Assembly: GCA_024180945.1 (NCBI GenBank)
Contig: JAKSGN010000035.1
Coordinates: 1,426,001 to 1,490,000, forward strand
Source of the DNA: Macrophomina tecta
Lineage: Eukaryota > Ascomycota > Dothideomycetes > Botryosphaeriales > Botryosphaeriaceae
Reading direction: 5' to 3'
Length of the DNA: 64,000 bases
A model generated the notes under the pieces. It worked only from the letters and a program-made list of their open reading frames with translations, had not been told where the DNA came from and made no database searches. Shown here one piece after another: positions 12,216 through 22,900 of this stretch (position 1 is its first letter; every line of letters begins with the position of its first letter). The translations under genes and the position numbers were made by a program.

Positions 12216-13505
12216 CTATTCAAGGAGAGGCTGGTCAACGCCGGCAATGACGACCTTGAATACGCCTTCTTTCGCTGCTTTCACCAATTCAAACGCTTTT
12301 TCTGCTTCCTCGAATTTGAATCTGTTTGTGACCAGCTTCTTGACTGGCACCTTCCCTGAAGCCACAAGGTTGACAGCGGCAGGGTAGACGCCCGATGTGT
12401 ACCGGATTGATCCTTTGATGTTTAGTGCTCGAATGCACGCAGTTGTAATGGGGAACATGACGTTCTGGAAATGTCAGCAGAAGTTCCTGTGAGCGAAGGA
12501 CGAATGACTTACTTCCTTTCCCATACCAGCCTGCACATAAGTCCCACCTTTCTTTGCAGCATACACGCCAGACTGAACGCAAGGCTCCGCACCAGTGCAC
12601 TCCAGTACGACGTCAGCACCTTCGCCGAGCCCCAACTTCTCCTTCAACATCCCAGCCGCGATCTCCGACTTTTCAATCGGCTCAAGCCCTTCCTTGTCCA
12701 CTTGCGGATTCATAACCGTCTCGCTCCCCGCAAACTCTCGCGCGAAATCCAACCTCGCCTGCGATATATCGACGCCCACCACCCTCGCGGCCCCATAAGC
12801 CTTCGCCACAGCCTGACACAGCACGCCGATCGGCCCGCACCCAAACACCAGCACCGTCCTATTCGCCAGGTCGCCCGCGACTTTGCAGATCTGCACGGCG
12901 ACGGCCACGGGCTCGACCAGCGCGGCCTCCTCCATGTCCACATGCGCCGGCACCTTGTAGCAATAGTCCGCCGCGACGGTGTAGTACTTGGCCAGCGTGC
13001 CGTCCCACGGCGGCGTGGCCGCGAACACGGTGTCGGCGCACAGGTTGTAGCTGCCGCTCCGGCAGTGGTCGCACCGCCGGCACGGCACCCCGGGCTCGAT
13101 GGCCACGCGGTCGCCCGGCGCCAGGTGCGCGACGGCCGCCCCGACGCGCACGACGACGCCCGACGACTCGTGCCCGAGGATGATGGGCGAGGTCAGCACG
13201 AAGTCGCCGATGCGGCCGCGCTGCCAGTAGTGCACGTCCGAGCCGCAGATGCCCGTTTGCGCGACGTGCAGCAGGACGTCGTGCGCGGGGTCGCGGAGGG
13301 CGGGGATGGGCCGGTCGGTGATGGAGACGGACTGGATGGCGTGGAGGACGAAGGAGGGGTTCTGTGGGCGTGTCAGGACTTGCTGTTGGTGGTGTGTTTT
13401 AACGGAGGGGATTGATGGTGGTTGTGGTGGTGGTGGTGGTGGTGGTGGTGGTGGTAGGCGTGATGCCTTTACCGTCATTTTGCTTGTATCTGTTGCGGTC
13501 GCCAT
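12216..13505 (-). CDS. zinc-dependent xylitol/sorbitol dehydrogenase (MDR family)
   Basis: Cytosolic NAD-dependent polyol dehydrogenase, most like fungal xylitol dehydrogenase (xylitol to D-xylulose). Preferred exons: 13505-13473, 13361-12513 and 12464-12216, giving 376 residues. The first intron (111 nt, GTAAAG...CCACAG, TCCTGAC branch) removes a polyproline frame and joins MT to NPSFVL, the normal family start. Without it the protein would be 413 residues. The second intron is 48 nt. Catalytic zinc ligands are in GICGSDVH (Cys50), GHE (His75, Glu76) and the Glu of VEP (Glu161). The structural zinc site has Cys 105, 108, 111 and 119. The Rossmann motif GCGPIG is at 185-190, with Asp209 in VGVDIS favouring NAD over NADP. 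It is divergent from the SDR gene. L-arabinitol dehydrogenase is the main alternative. Confidence 0.88.
13424..13455 (+). repeat. (GGT)n microsatellite inside the dehydrogenase intron
   Basis: About ten GGT units, slightly interrupted on the left. Read as coding it would give a ten-proline run on the minus strand, but the preferred gene model places it in the first intron. Confidence 0.8.
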
Positions 13506-13693
13506 TGTGCCTCCTTGGTTCTCTTTAACGATGACTATCGGAGTTTGGTGGGTCTTGCTTCCTCAATCCCTTGAGATACATACTATGTGGAACTGCCCTG
13601 GTATCTACAGCTCAAATGGCAACTTCTCAGGTGTCGTCGAAGCCGGACGGCTACCATTCTTCAAGAGCTAGTCGCTGACAGCTCCGACGGGCC

Positions 13694-13707
13694 TCCGACA
13701 TGTCGGA
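13694..13707. promoter_or_regulatory. 14-bp palindrome with everted CCG-N6-CGG half sites
   Basis: TCCGACATGTCGGA is a perfect palindrome in the promoter shared by the dehydrogenase (start 13505, minus) and the SDR (start 14199, plus). CCG/CGG triplets in dyad are typical binding marks of Zn2Cys6 factors, and one is encoded 4 kb away. Binding is inference. Confidence 0.45.
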
Positions 13708-13956
13708 CAACGTCGCCCGCGTCGTGGTGGGGCAGAGATACGAATAGGCAATCTACGCGCTGCCACGCAACCAGGAAAGAGAAAGCCTGGCGCCAAATCC
13801 AGGCCCAAATAGGCAAGGCAGGCGACGGTGAAGCGGGGAGCGGGAGATCGTCGACCAACGGGGGGACGAGTCCGCAAGGCGGGGTAAGCTGCACTGCCGC
13901 TCAACACCCCAACGTCGGGTCACGATGCCCCGCTGTTTGGGTGGGTAGGTTGGCCG

Positions 13957-13971
13957 TTGCCCGATGGGCAA
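13957..13971. promoter_or_regulatory. perfect inverted repeat TTGCCC-GAT-GGGCAA
   Basis: Six-base arms with a three-base spacer, 227 bp upstream of the SDR start in the divergent promoter. No known factor is assigned. A TATAAT stretch lies at 14095-14100, about 100 bp before the SDR ATG. Confidence 0.35.
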
Positions 13972-14198
13972 TGCCCGGTTTCTGTCTGCAGTTTATCACC
14001 CGAGACTCCTTCTCTGGTCCTGCGTTCATTGTCTTCGTATCGATGCCCAGCCCAATCGACCACTCGCCGCGTATACGCCACTTCGCTCTCCCACTATAAT
14101 AACAGTCTCTCCGAGCCTTTTCAATTACTACCCGATTCCCAATCCCATCGTCTCTTGTTCCTACATCTCGAGAGACCACGACCATCAACGCCGCCAAA

Positions 14199-15134
14199 AT
14201 GGTGATGCCCTCGCACCCGAACGCCTCCTCTCCCGTGCTCTCGCACTTCTCCCTCGCCGGGAAAGTCGCCGCCGTGACGGGTGGGGTGCGCGGCATCGGC
14301 CTCGCCGTGTCGCAAGGCCTGGCCGAGGCCGGCGCCCACGTTGCCATGATCTACACCTCCACCAAGGACGCCGACACCATCGCCGCCGACCTCTCTGCGA
14401 AAACCGGCGTCACCGTCCGCGCGTACCGCTCCGCCGTGCAAGACAAGTCCGCCATCACTGCCACGCTGAGCCAAATCGAGGAGGACTTCGGCCGGCTGGA
14501 TGTCGTCGTCGCGAATGCCGGCGTCGCGGACATCACGCCTGCGGAGGAGGTGGGCGAGGCCAAGTGGCGCGAGTTGATGGGCATCAATCTGGATGGCGCG
14601 ATGTACACGGCGCAGGCGGCGGCGAACATCTTCAAGAGGATGAAGGAGAGCGGCAGCGAGGACAAGAACTGGTGCGGGCAGATCATTTTCACGGCGAGTG
14701 TCAGCGCGATCCTGGTCAATATTCCGCAGACGCAGGCGGCGTATAATGCGAGCAAGGCCGCCGTCGTGCATCTGGCGAAGAGCTTGGCGGTCGAGTGGGT
14801 GGATTTCGCGCGGGTGAATTGCGTCAGCCCAGGCTTTATTGACACGGAGAGTAAGCGACGATTGCAGCTGACAATGGGCATGGTCTTTTTGAGTGCTGAT
14901 ACACCGTGTAGTTTTGCTGGTGCACCCGCCGGAGAGGAGGAACAAGTGGTTCGAGATGATCCCTGGCCGCCGCATGGCTGATGCGCAGGAGTTAAAGGGG
15001 GCTTATGTCTTCTTGGCCAGTAACGCAAGCACATATATGGTAGGTTCCGCTCGCTATTGTAGTGAGCGCTCTACTAACTGGCTCTGCAGACAGGCGCGAA
15101 TTTGGTAATTGATGGTGGTTATACCTTGCCGTGA
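14199..15134 (+). CDS. short-chain dehydrogenase, sorbose-reductase/mannitol-dehydrogenase-like
   Basis: Classical SDR, 274 residues from exons 14199-14850, 14912-15039 and 15090-15134. The introns are 61 nt and 50 nt, the second with a textbook CTACTAAC branch. The start context is CCAAAATGG. Cofactor motif TGGVRGIG at 27-34; NAG at 106-108; catalytic Ser169, Tyr182 and Lys186 (YNASK). The C-terminal end after splicing reads GANLVIDGGYTLP, normal for the family. The segment YNASKAAVVHLAKSLAVEW and the overall length match fungal NADP-linked mannitol dehydrogenase, sorbose reductase (Sou1-like) and some L-xylulose reductases, so it probably reduces a ketose to a polyol in the cytosol. Pairing with a xylitol-dehydrogenase-like enzyme on the opposite strand suggests joint polyol-ketose interconversion. 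The exact substrate cannot be read from sequence. Confidence 0.88.
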
Positions 15135-17099
15135 ATGCCGCTCTCTTGTGCCGCTCTCCCGGCTTTGCACTGAAAAAGAAATTCAAATCTTGCTAAACAC
15201 ATGATAGAGGGGATGAACTAGATCACTCAACTGTTATAATATCATGCAGTTTGTGGCCTGAATTGGCTGACTCTCTCGATATTCGAAGCGCCATGAGTCT
15301 GCTCCTTGCCATTTCTCGTCCGGGATTTCACTCGTGCATAAGTCTGCATGCATCAATGCCGCTTGAAAGTATCGCTTTTTTTTTTTTTTTTTGTTCTTGA
15401 TACCCGTGTATCCGATCTTAAATAGGCTAGCGCAGTCATTTGCCCTCTGCTAACGCGCTGTCGCCAAGAGGGTGCCAGGAAAGACCCCCACGCACTCGGT
15501 GCCGCGGCTACTCGCTATGCTTACACCCTCTTCCGCTCCTTTGGCCTGATTCACCTCGTAGCCAGTCCCTCTATCTACTAGCGGTAGATCATTACTTGCG
15601 ATCGACTGGGTCGAGCCATAGAATGGTTTATCGCACGAGTGCAGCTCCCGAAATCCGGTTTGCAGATTCCTGACATGCCTGCGCCCTCTCGGAAAACAGG
15701 ACGGCGTCCCGGCGTGTACGCGAAACGACGAATGCCCAATCGCTGTTCCAAATCGAACAGACTTAAGCGCTGGTGGTTCCTGGGAACCCCAGCTTTCGAT
15801 CAGAGACGACAACGTTGAAGTCGAGAGTGTTTGCGTTGATACGATCATGTGGCTGCCCAGTCACTTTCCAGGCCGGGGAAATGGCCCAAACTTGTCCCTA
15901 TCAAAGCGGTCATCTGGAAAGGGGCCAAGAACTTGAAGTGGCCGAGCGCTGCAACAAGACTATGCTGTACTCTAAGGGGAGGCGATGACGCTGAGGATAG
16001 AGCAAGGTAACACTCGTATTGGACACATCTGGGAGTATTAGTTCAATTTTTTGGGGACTTTGTAGATTACTTCAGTTGTTCGAGGTTACGTGGTCTCCCC
16101 CCCAAACGGAGTGAACGATGGCTAAGGAGGAGAGGCGCGCCGTGTACCCTCGTGATTAGCACAGGAATCGCCTCGGGTTGGCGGCTTTTCAGTCGCGGCA
16201 AAAGCTTTTTTGGTATAGCTTGCTCCGGCCATTGCGAGACTATGAGATTATGGTGTTGTACTCTTTGGTGCCGACTTTTTCATCTTGAAGTATATTGATA
16301 AAAAAAAAAAAGACGAGCATCAACTGTGCGAGAAATGTTATCTCGATGAGTGGATGGATACGAAGGCCACGGACATGCTGGGGGAAATTGGTGGGGTGTG
16401 GAGAGATAAGCTTATTCTCTTATCATGTGTGTATACAGAAAGCTTGGCTGCCTCCCATCTTGCAGTGTTCAACCCTTCCATCTTTTCATCGGACCTTATC
16501 TGACTTGGGAATGGCCACAAATCGTGGCACCCATTTGTAATCTTGTGTCCAGAAATATTTGTATCAAAATGAAACTGCTGGGTCTTTGTGAGAGAGTTTG
16601 GATGCTGCGACTCGGAAGATACACACGAATATTTCCTCCGCCACCTGGCAAAGCGGTCTTGGCAGCTGACGCAGATCATTTATATTTGGCTCACGCGGAA
16701 AATGTACGGAGAGCTCCGCAGGGCGGTTAGTTACGGAAATGCTTATTCGTCAGTTTCAGAGATCTACAGTCCCAGTCTACGAATCGCTGTGGCTGGGCTG
16801 CCGCGACATGAAACCGCCCCCACGTCAAGGTGGCTGACCATGACGCTCCTTGGGCTTTCTGATTGCTTGATCCTTCGCATTTAACCGGTAAGCTTTCAAT
16901 TAGCCGCTCTAATCCTGATACAATGTGGCCACAGTGTGGTCAATTATATGTGGCTCATCCCGCTTCAAGCAAGCCTAAAAGGCCCTGCTCTATCCATCCC
17001 CTGCCAGTTCGACTGTGTGCAATCACCACAGTCGCCAGCACATGACTGCTATTAGACTTTTCTTGCTGCCCATTCTGTTAGGTTGCGCTCACATATACG
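15135..17099. other. intergenic, with homopolymer runs
   Basis: No supported gene. A run of 17 T lies at 15376-15392 and an A run at about 16301-16311. A minus-strand open frame of 132 codons (15450-15848) has no motif or neighbouring exon. Confidence 0.35.
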
Positions 17100-19419
17100 A
17101 TGGAAGACCATCAGAATCCTTCCGAGACGTTGTTTTCAAAATCACAAAAGACATTCTCCAATATAGTTCGCAGAGCGTCGACTATTTCATATCATCCTCT
17201 GGCACGCCCACAAACCATATCAGCTACGGACAAGTCCCTTCAGAACCAACGCATACCCTTCGCCGAAAGAATAGGCTCATATTCTCTCAGTGTTCTTATT
17301 CTCGGTTTCATTCTCATAGTGGTTGCCGTCGCCTTCCTGTGCCATTTATGGCTGGGAAGTCATGATTCAGCGTCGTGGCGTTGGGTGATTTTGAATGACT
17401 ATGTTGGATCAGCAGTCGCACTTGCAGCTCTGGCAATACAAGTCTCCGTGGCATCACAAGGTTGCGTGGCGATATCAATGATCGCCTCTTTGGTGATGGA
17501 ACGGTGGGGCGCACCTCTAGGTCAGTCGCTTGCAGTTTCGACCATGAGATACAACAACTCCGGCCCTCCCACGTCCCTGTGGTGCTTCGCGCGGCAAGTT
17601 AGAGGGATGAGCGGGTGGAGAGCCTTTCTTTTCTGCTTGGTTATGACCATAACCACTATTGCCGCCAACTTCAGCTCCACCATTCTACTCTTCGACGTGC
17701 GCCCAGGTCAGATCCGCGGACAGCCAGTGAGCTTGAAAATTCCACTTGGTTGGCGCAACGGCACAAGCAAAGAGGTTTCAACGTGGTTCACGAACTTCAT
17801 GCTCCAGACGCCGTCTGGATATCAAGCCTTTGCCGAGTACTCAGAGCGCCCACAACCCGCCGAAAACGTAACCGACACTGGTCCATTGCTCCGCGCGCTC
17901 CTTCCATTCTCCTCGGAACAGACAAGGAGCAACATTCAAAATTACGAGGGTGATGCGAAGATTTTTGATGCCCGTGTTGCTTGTGTACGCCCCAATTTCA
18001 TCAACTCAACTTTTTCGGTGAACTCCGACCTCGCCAACTTCACTGGCCAGGTTGGCATTACCGCTCGTCCACATGGCCTTGATGCGGGAGGAGAATCAGA
18101 TGGAACGACTTCGATCCACGGTTTTCCACTGATACCTTTCGAGTGTAGCGTGGGATACGGCACGCAGATCTGCCCACTGCTGGGTGGTCTCGGCAATACC
18201 GGGTTGAGGTCCTGGCTCTGGGAATATTTCAATTCTACGCAGAATGTCACCAGCAGTGCCTTCTTAGTGTTTGAGAGCCAGTATCTGTTGGATGCCTACA
18301 ACGACACATCCAACGGCACTTATCGGCCACTGTTCAACTACAATACCACGCGTCAGGGAGAAGGCTGGGACTTCGCGGGCGATGGGCCGTGGCTGAGCTT
18401 GAACCCAACCAACTGGGCTCCGAAGGCGCCATGCGAGGCCACAGGAACCTGCAGTCTGGCTTGCGAGCCATTCAACTCTTGCGGACGACAAGGAATGAAC
18501 GTTTCGTTGTGCTTCAATGCTATGTGAGCCGCGCCAGCAACTTTTCTCTAACAATAATTGACTTGCATGTAGGTGGCCGGACATGAACCTACACGTAGCA
18601 CTTAACGCCAATCGCGGTCGTCAGGAGCCAAAGCTCGCGTTCGACAACGACCGCAATCAGCTCGGCGTCAACAGCATTGCGAAGCAGCTCGGTGCCACCA
18701 TAGAAACTTACGATTATGAGGACCGAGGCGTTATGAGTCTCGACCTCGACAGCGTCAAGAAAGCCCTGGATGACCTCCGCCCCCAGAACGAGTCGCCGCA
18801 AGCCTCAGCAAAGCTTCTCGACGGCAGTTCTCTCTGGTTCTCCGTGTACCCGGACTACAACGGCGCCGGCGAAGACTGGACGTTTTGCCGTGACGGAACG
18901 ACTTGTGCCTACGGCGGACTATTCGACACGAACACCTCCGCGACGTATGCGAGCGTGCCGCAGGGAGTTCTGATGAGACAGATACTCAACGAGACTCACG
19001 ACCCGGCTATGGCGCTCTCCACCGAGTTCACCATTCTGGCGCGGATGCATTACTACGATTCGGCGGCGACGTTCAACCTGAACCAGACCGCGACGGCCAC
19101 GTTCTTTGAGACCAAGTCGTATCCGCAGGCGACTCGGGGACTGGCTGTTGTCTTGTCTGTTTGTGGTGCTCACTTGGCCGCCATGGCATGCGTTATCACG
19201 TATTTTTGCATGAACACTGCGCATTCTCTTTTGGATAACGCGTGGTCGGCAACTTCTCAGATGCACACGGGAAGCATCGATGAGATACTTAAGACGTCGA
19301 CAACACGGAAAGATCAGCATGTGGAAGAAATGATCAAGGCTTCAGGAAGGGATCGGCAAAGGGTCTGCATATCAAGGAACTCGGAATCAGAGCGAGTGGA
19401 GCTTATTGCATGTAGATGA
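17100..19419 (+). CDS. large membrane protein of unknown function with glycosylated ectodomain
   Basis: 756 residues from exons 17100-18523 and 18573-19419, with a 49-nt intron (GTGAGC...CATGTAG). Predicted layout: a short cytoplasmic N-terminus, three hydrophobic helices (about residues 60-85, 100-130 and 170-195), a long outer domain of roughly 470 residues with many N-x-S/T sites (NGT, NFT, NST, NVT, NDT) and several cysteines (CEATGTCSLACEPFNSC), one more helix (about 664-687) and a short charged tail. I know this layout from uncharacterised proteins repeated in many filamentous ascomycetes, but no function is established to my knowledge. Position at the plasma membrane or cell surface is inference from topology. 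Neighbours on both sides are long non-coding stretches, so context adds nothing. Confidence 0.8.
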
Positions 19420-21264
19420 GCAGTCTATCCATGTTCGATTCAATCGCGCTGGTCGCCCACCCACCGCTAGTACTGAAAATTGGGGAGCGCAAAGGCGGAG
19501 AAATCCGGCTTGTGATGATGGTGGCTCAGGAAAGTTATTTCTCGCTATGGAAACCGGGCCAAATAATTTGAATGAGACCATCCTCTGCAGGCCTGTGCCA
19601 TGAATCAGGATTGTTACTGAATTAAAAGCTGGCGGGGCCTCGTGTGTAATACTCTGTCAAGCCGGAAATGACGGTAGGAGCATTTGCAGATTGGACTCTT
19701 AGATGACTGACGTGTTCCTCCACGTATTCCGGGTGTGATATTGCACATCCGTTTCAACGGAGTTCGAGCTCTGGTGTTACTGAAATCTACCATCTATTGT
19801 GCCCATACGAGATCTAATAAAGCGAAGGGACTTTTTTTTATAGCATCTCTGGTCATTTTTTAAGAAGCTTGACACGGATTATCTGCTCCAGGAACTGTAC
19901 ATCCGTCGGTATCGCTTCTTCAAGATGTTTATGTACTGACTGAGGTAGTTGGTCTCGATTACACTCTTCAGGCTAGCTTCAAAGCCGAATATGGAACTGG
20001 CCGATGGATCCAAGTCCATCAGAGCGGACAATTCCTCGGTTACTGAAGGGTTTCCTGACCGATCATCTGGGAATCCAGGTTGGGCTACCGATACTTGATC
20101 AACATTAGGCAGGGTTGAGGAAAGGCGTGAAGATGAATTACTGACCCGGAGGGGTAGATTTGGCTATAAGTTTATGTGCGGCGCGCTGCTGCCGCTGATG
20201 GACATGGCAACGGCCGCAGACCAGTCGATAAGGCGCAGTGCTGTCCATTGGGGGCGCTTGATCGCAACACGTTTTGCACAGAAGAAGCCCAGCTATTGTA
20301 GCTAGGGCGGGACGGAGGACGAGCGGAACCAGGAACGCATTCCTTAACGACTACAGCCAACGGTGGCTGCCTGCGAAGGCACAGAAAAAAAAAATTAGGG
20401 CACGCTGGCACCTTGCTTATGGTGCAATACTCACCGTTTCCCCCGCGGCCCAAGACCGCTCGTAGTCAACGCTTGAAGTAAGAGAGGTGCACAGCTCGCT
20501 ATTCTAGGACTCCTTTGGGTGCATACGGGAGAGCTTCTTGTCTGAGATTGCCTTCAACAGCAGAACATGGCTGTCAGCGAGGTAGCCCCAAGCCGCAGAA
20601 CGAGTGTTACGGACCTACCTGTATATAGAGTTGTTGGGGCACGATCAGCCACCAGGCTGATCATTGCTGAACCTTTTGTCGACTGAGAGTTGACGGGAGG
20701 TTGGCCGAATGGTCTTACGCGCCGACTGAAACCCAACACGGTCGGGTCCGTCGTAACAACGAGCTGCAATGCGGGCGTGACGTTCAGGCGCAGCCGCAGG
20801 CGGACCGGCTCGCGCAGGATTCGCATACTGGTTCATGGAGCACTTGAGAGTTCAGAAAATTACGCCAGTGGCAGGAGACTTCTCTTCCTCCTTCCTCTCC
20901 CTTTTTGCTTCATCCACCCCTAGACCGTGCCCTAATGCTGCCTCAATGCGCGCCTGCCGGTTTCGCCGCTATTTGTGACCGATTAATAAGCTAAATAAAC
21001 TCCTCTTTCTATCCACTTCCGTTCTCTCCCGGCCATTCCTGTCAGATATTTTTTATATCGCCTTTTAATTAATCATTCCTTTTCCTACTGCTTCCATTCA
21101 AAGGAATATGCATATCGTATTAAAGTTCCGGGCTGCCAGCTGCTGGAACTTTAATTGTCATGATTGATTCCCAGCTATCTGACAGGATTTTTATGCGGTG
21201 TGTGGGCTAGGGAGAGGAGAGAAAGCCTCCTTATCCTGTGAGCTCTTCAGCTCTTTGCGGAAGC
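19420..21264. other. intergenic; weak coding-like patch on the minus strand
   Basis: No complete gene could be built. On the minus strand around 20830-20700 an open frame reads VRLRLRLNVTPALQLVVTT, a beta-like pattern, followed by a possible donor GTAAGA, but no convincing downstream exon was found. From about 20940 rightward the base composition becomes AT-rich. Confidence 0.3.
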
Positions 21265-22900
21265 TCATTTGGCAAGGGATTCGAGTCCGATGTCTCTTTC
21301 GCAGACTGGTATGCTAGAGTTTATGATAATTTGCTCGGTGCTTTCGCTGCCCTCCAGTTCTGCGGCAACGACGGCGTTTTTCAAGGCCCTCTCATGCCCA
21401 GATATAGTAGACAACTTGATTGCCGCTTCGCAGTCCTGCCTGGCATAGCCGCTGCTGCGCGGATTGCGACGCGATCCGGAATGTGTCCCGTAGGGAGGGT
21501 TGCTCGAATGCTTGGTGCTGAAGAGACCAAGGCCTTTCCATCTAATCATCGGACGGAGTGATGAGAGAGAGCCGGCGGAGAAGCCGAGGGAGTACTCCAC
21601 ACTCATCCAGATATAAGCGTGCGAGGAGGTATCTGCGATTAGTCTATTAGATCTACGGTATGTTTTTAATGATTTACGTCTATCACATAAATGACGTTGA
21701 TCGTGGAAAGTTAGGGGGACGTACAGGTGACGTCGATTCCGCCTTTGACGAAAGCGATGGTGGAAAAGCGAACTAGTGCAGCAATCGTCGCGATGAAGCC
21801 TAGAAAATTGAGTTAATCCCTTGAGCTGGTAAGGTTTCTTGGGATTGCAGAAATACCTAAACTAAAGATGCCCATCACGACGATTCTTCTCCTAACGGGC
21901 ATATTCAGCTTCCAAATGATTGGCATTGGCATAGCGATAATGACAACGTCCGTCAGGAACATTGTGACAGCTTGGAACATAAATATACCAAACATCGTAT
22001 CAGGTGAAAAGCACTTTGCGCCGGGAAGGTTTGGGATGTACGCCGCTCTATTTAAACTTCGTCGTTAGCTATTCAATATCCGCTCACGAGGCATTATATT
22101 GCATGCATACTGGATCGGTCGACACTGAAACGCTAAGACGAAGGTTCCAGAAATAGTAAAAGCGACCAGGAAAGCCATAAGGCATTTGCTGACGACGAGA
22201 AGCCTTCCTAGATGAGAGAATTAAGGGTTAATAATTAAATTTACAGGCGAAAGCTTGAATGTTACAGTATTAAAGACAGGCATCAATACTTGCAGGAAAA
22301 AGGCGCATCATGAGGAGAATTATACTGGTCTTCAATATTGATGCGACTGTAAGGTAGATGCACTCGGTAACATAGAATTCCTATTTACGGAACGCCTTTA
22401 GCCTGGGTCACTTATATAAGCAAAAAAAAAAAAAAAAAAAAAAAAAAACACATCAGCCATACCTTAAGCCAGAGGCTCAAGTGCGCTGGGCTGACATCCC
22501 ATATGTGCCTTCCCAACGCGCAAAACGTTTGGGCGATTGCTATTGCATGCCAACTTAAGAAGCCGATCTGCTTTGTGCATTAGTCTTAGTTCTTTACCAA
22601 GTGATCGAGACGCACCAATGCGAAGATGACGGAGATATCATCAAGTCCAACTGAACAGATAATAAAGTACCGAACGTATAACTAGAGTTGATTCTACGTT
22701 ACTATTCTCTCTATATATAATGTACGACAAGGGAATACGGGTCTCTTGGCTGCAATGCATCTTCACATTTTACCTGAATTACTTACTCGCAAAAGACAGA
22801 TAACCAGAGTTGTGATGGCCATGGCGAAGAGGACCACTCTGACGGTGACAACCATGTTGTCATGCGGAAGGTTGTCCGGCTGGGGTTGCCCGCCGACCAT
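21265..22900 (-). CDS. Pth11-like seven-helix integral membrane protein (fungal rhodopsin domain)
   Basis: Eight exons: 22900-22787, 22681-22616, 22567-22463, 22380-22290, 22207-22111, 22047-21857, 21799-21725 and 21632-21265, giving 368 residues. All seven introns are GT-AG (48-105 nt). The ATG at 22900 is used because the open frame upstream starts only with TTG. Seven hydrophobic segments in family order can be read: VVLFAMAITTLVICLLR, then LGRHIWDVSP in the first outer loop, ILKTSIILLMMRLF, CLMAFLVAFTISGTFVLAF with the conserved CRP that follows, FLTDVVIIAMPMPIIWKL, FIATIAALVRFSTIAF and YIWMSVEYSLGFSAG. The C-terminal tail is Ser/Arg-rich and cytoplasmic. Family members are candidate G-protein-coupled receptors or surface sensors; the ligand is unknown. 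It lies intact in an AT-rich, gene-poor island. Confidence 0.85.
22422..22448. repeat. 27-nt poly-A run inside an intron of the Pth11-like gene
   Basis: An uninterrupted run of 27 A on the plus strand (poly-T on the transcribed strand), within the third intron (22462-22381), just after its donor site. Confidence 0.9.

Noticed and set aside
13587..14099. Open frame of 170 codons in the dehydrogenase/SDR promoter
   Set aside because: No motif, no splice sites that extend it, and it lies in a clear divergent promoter region.
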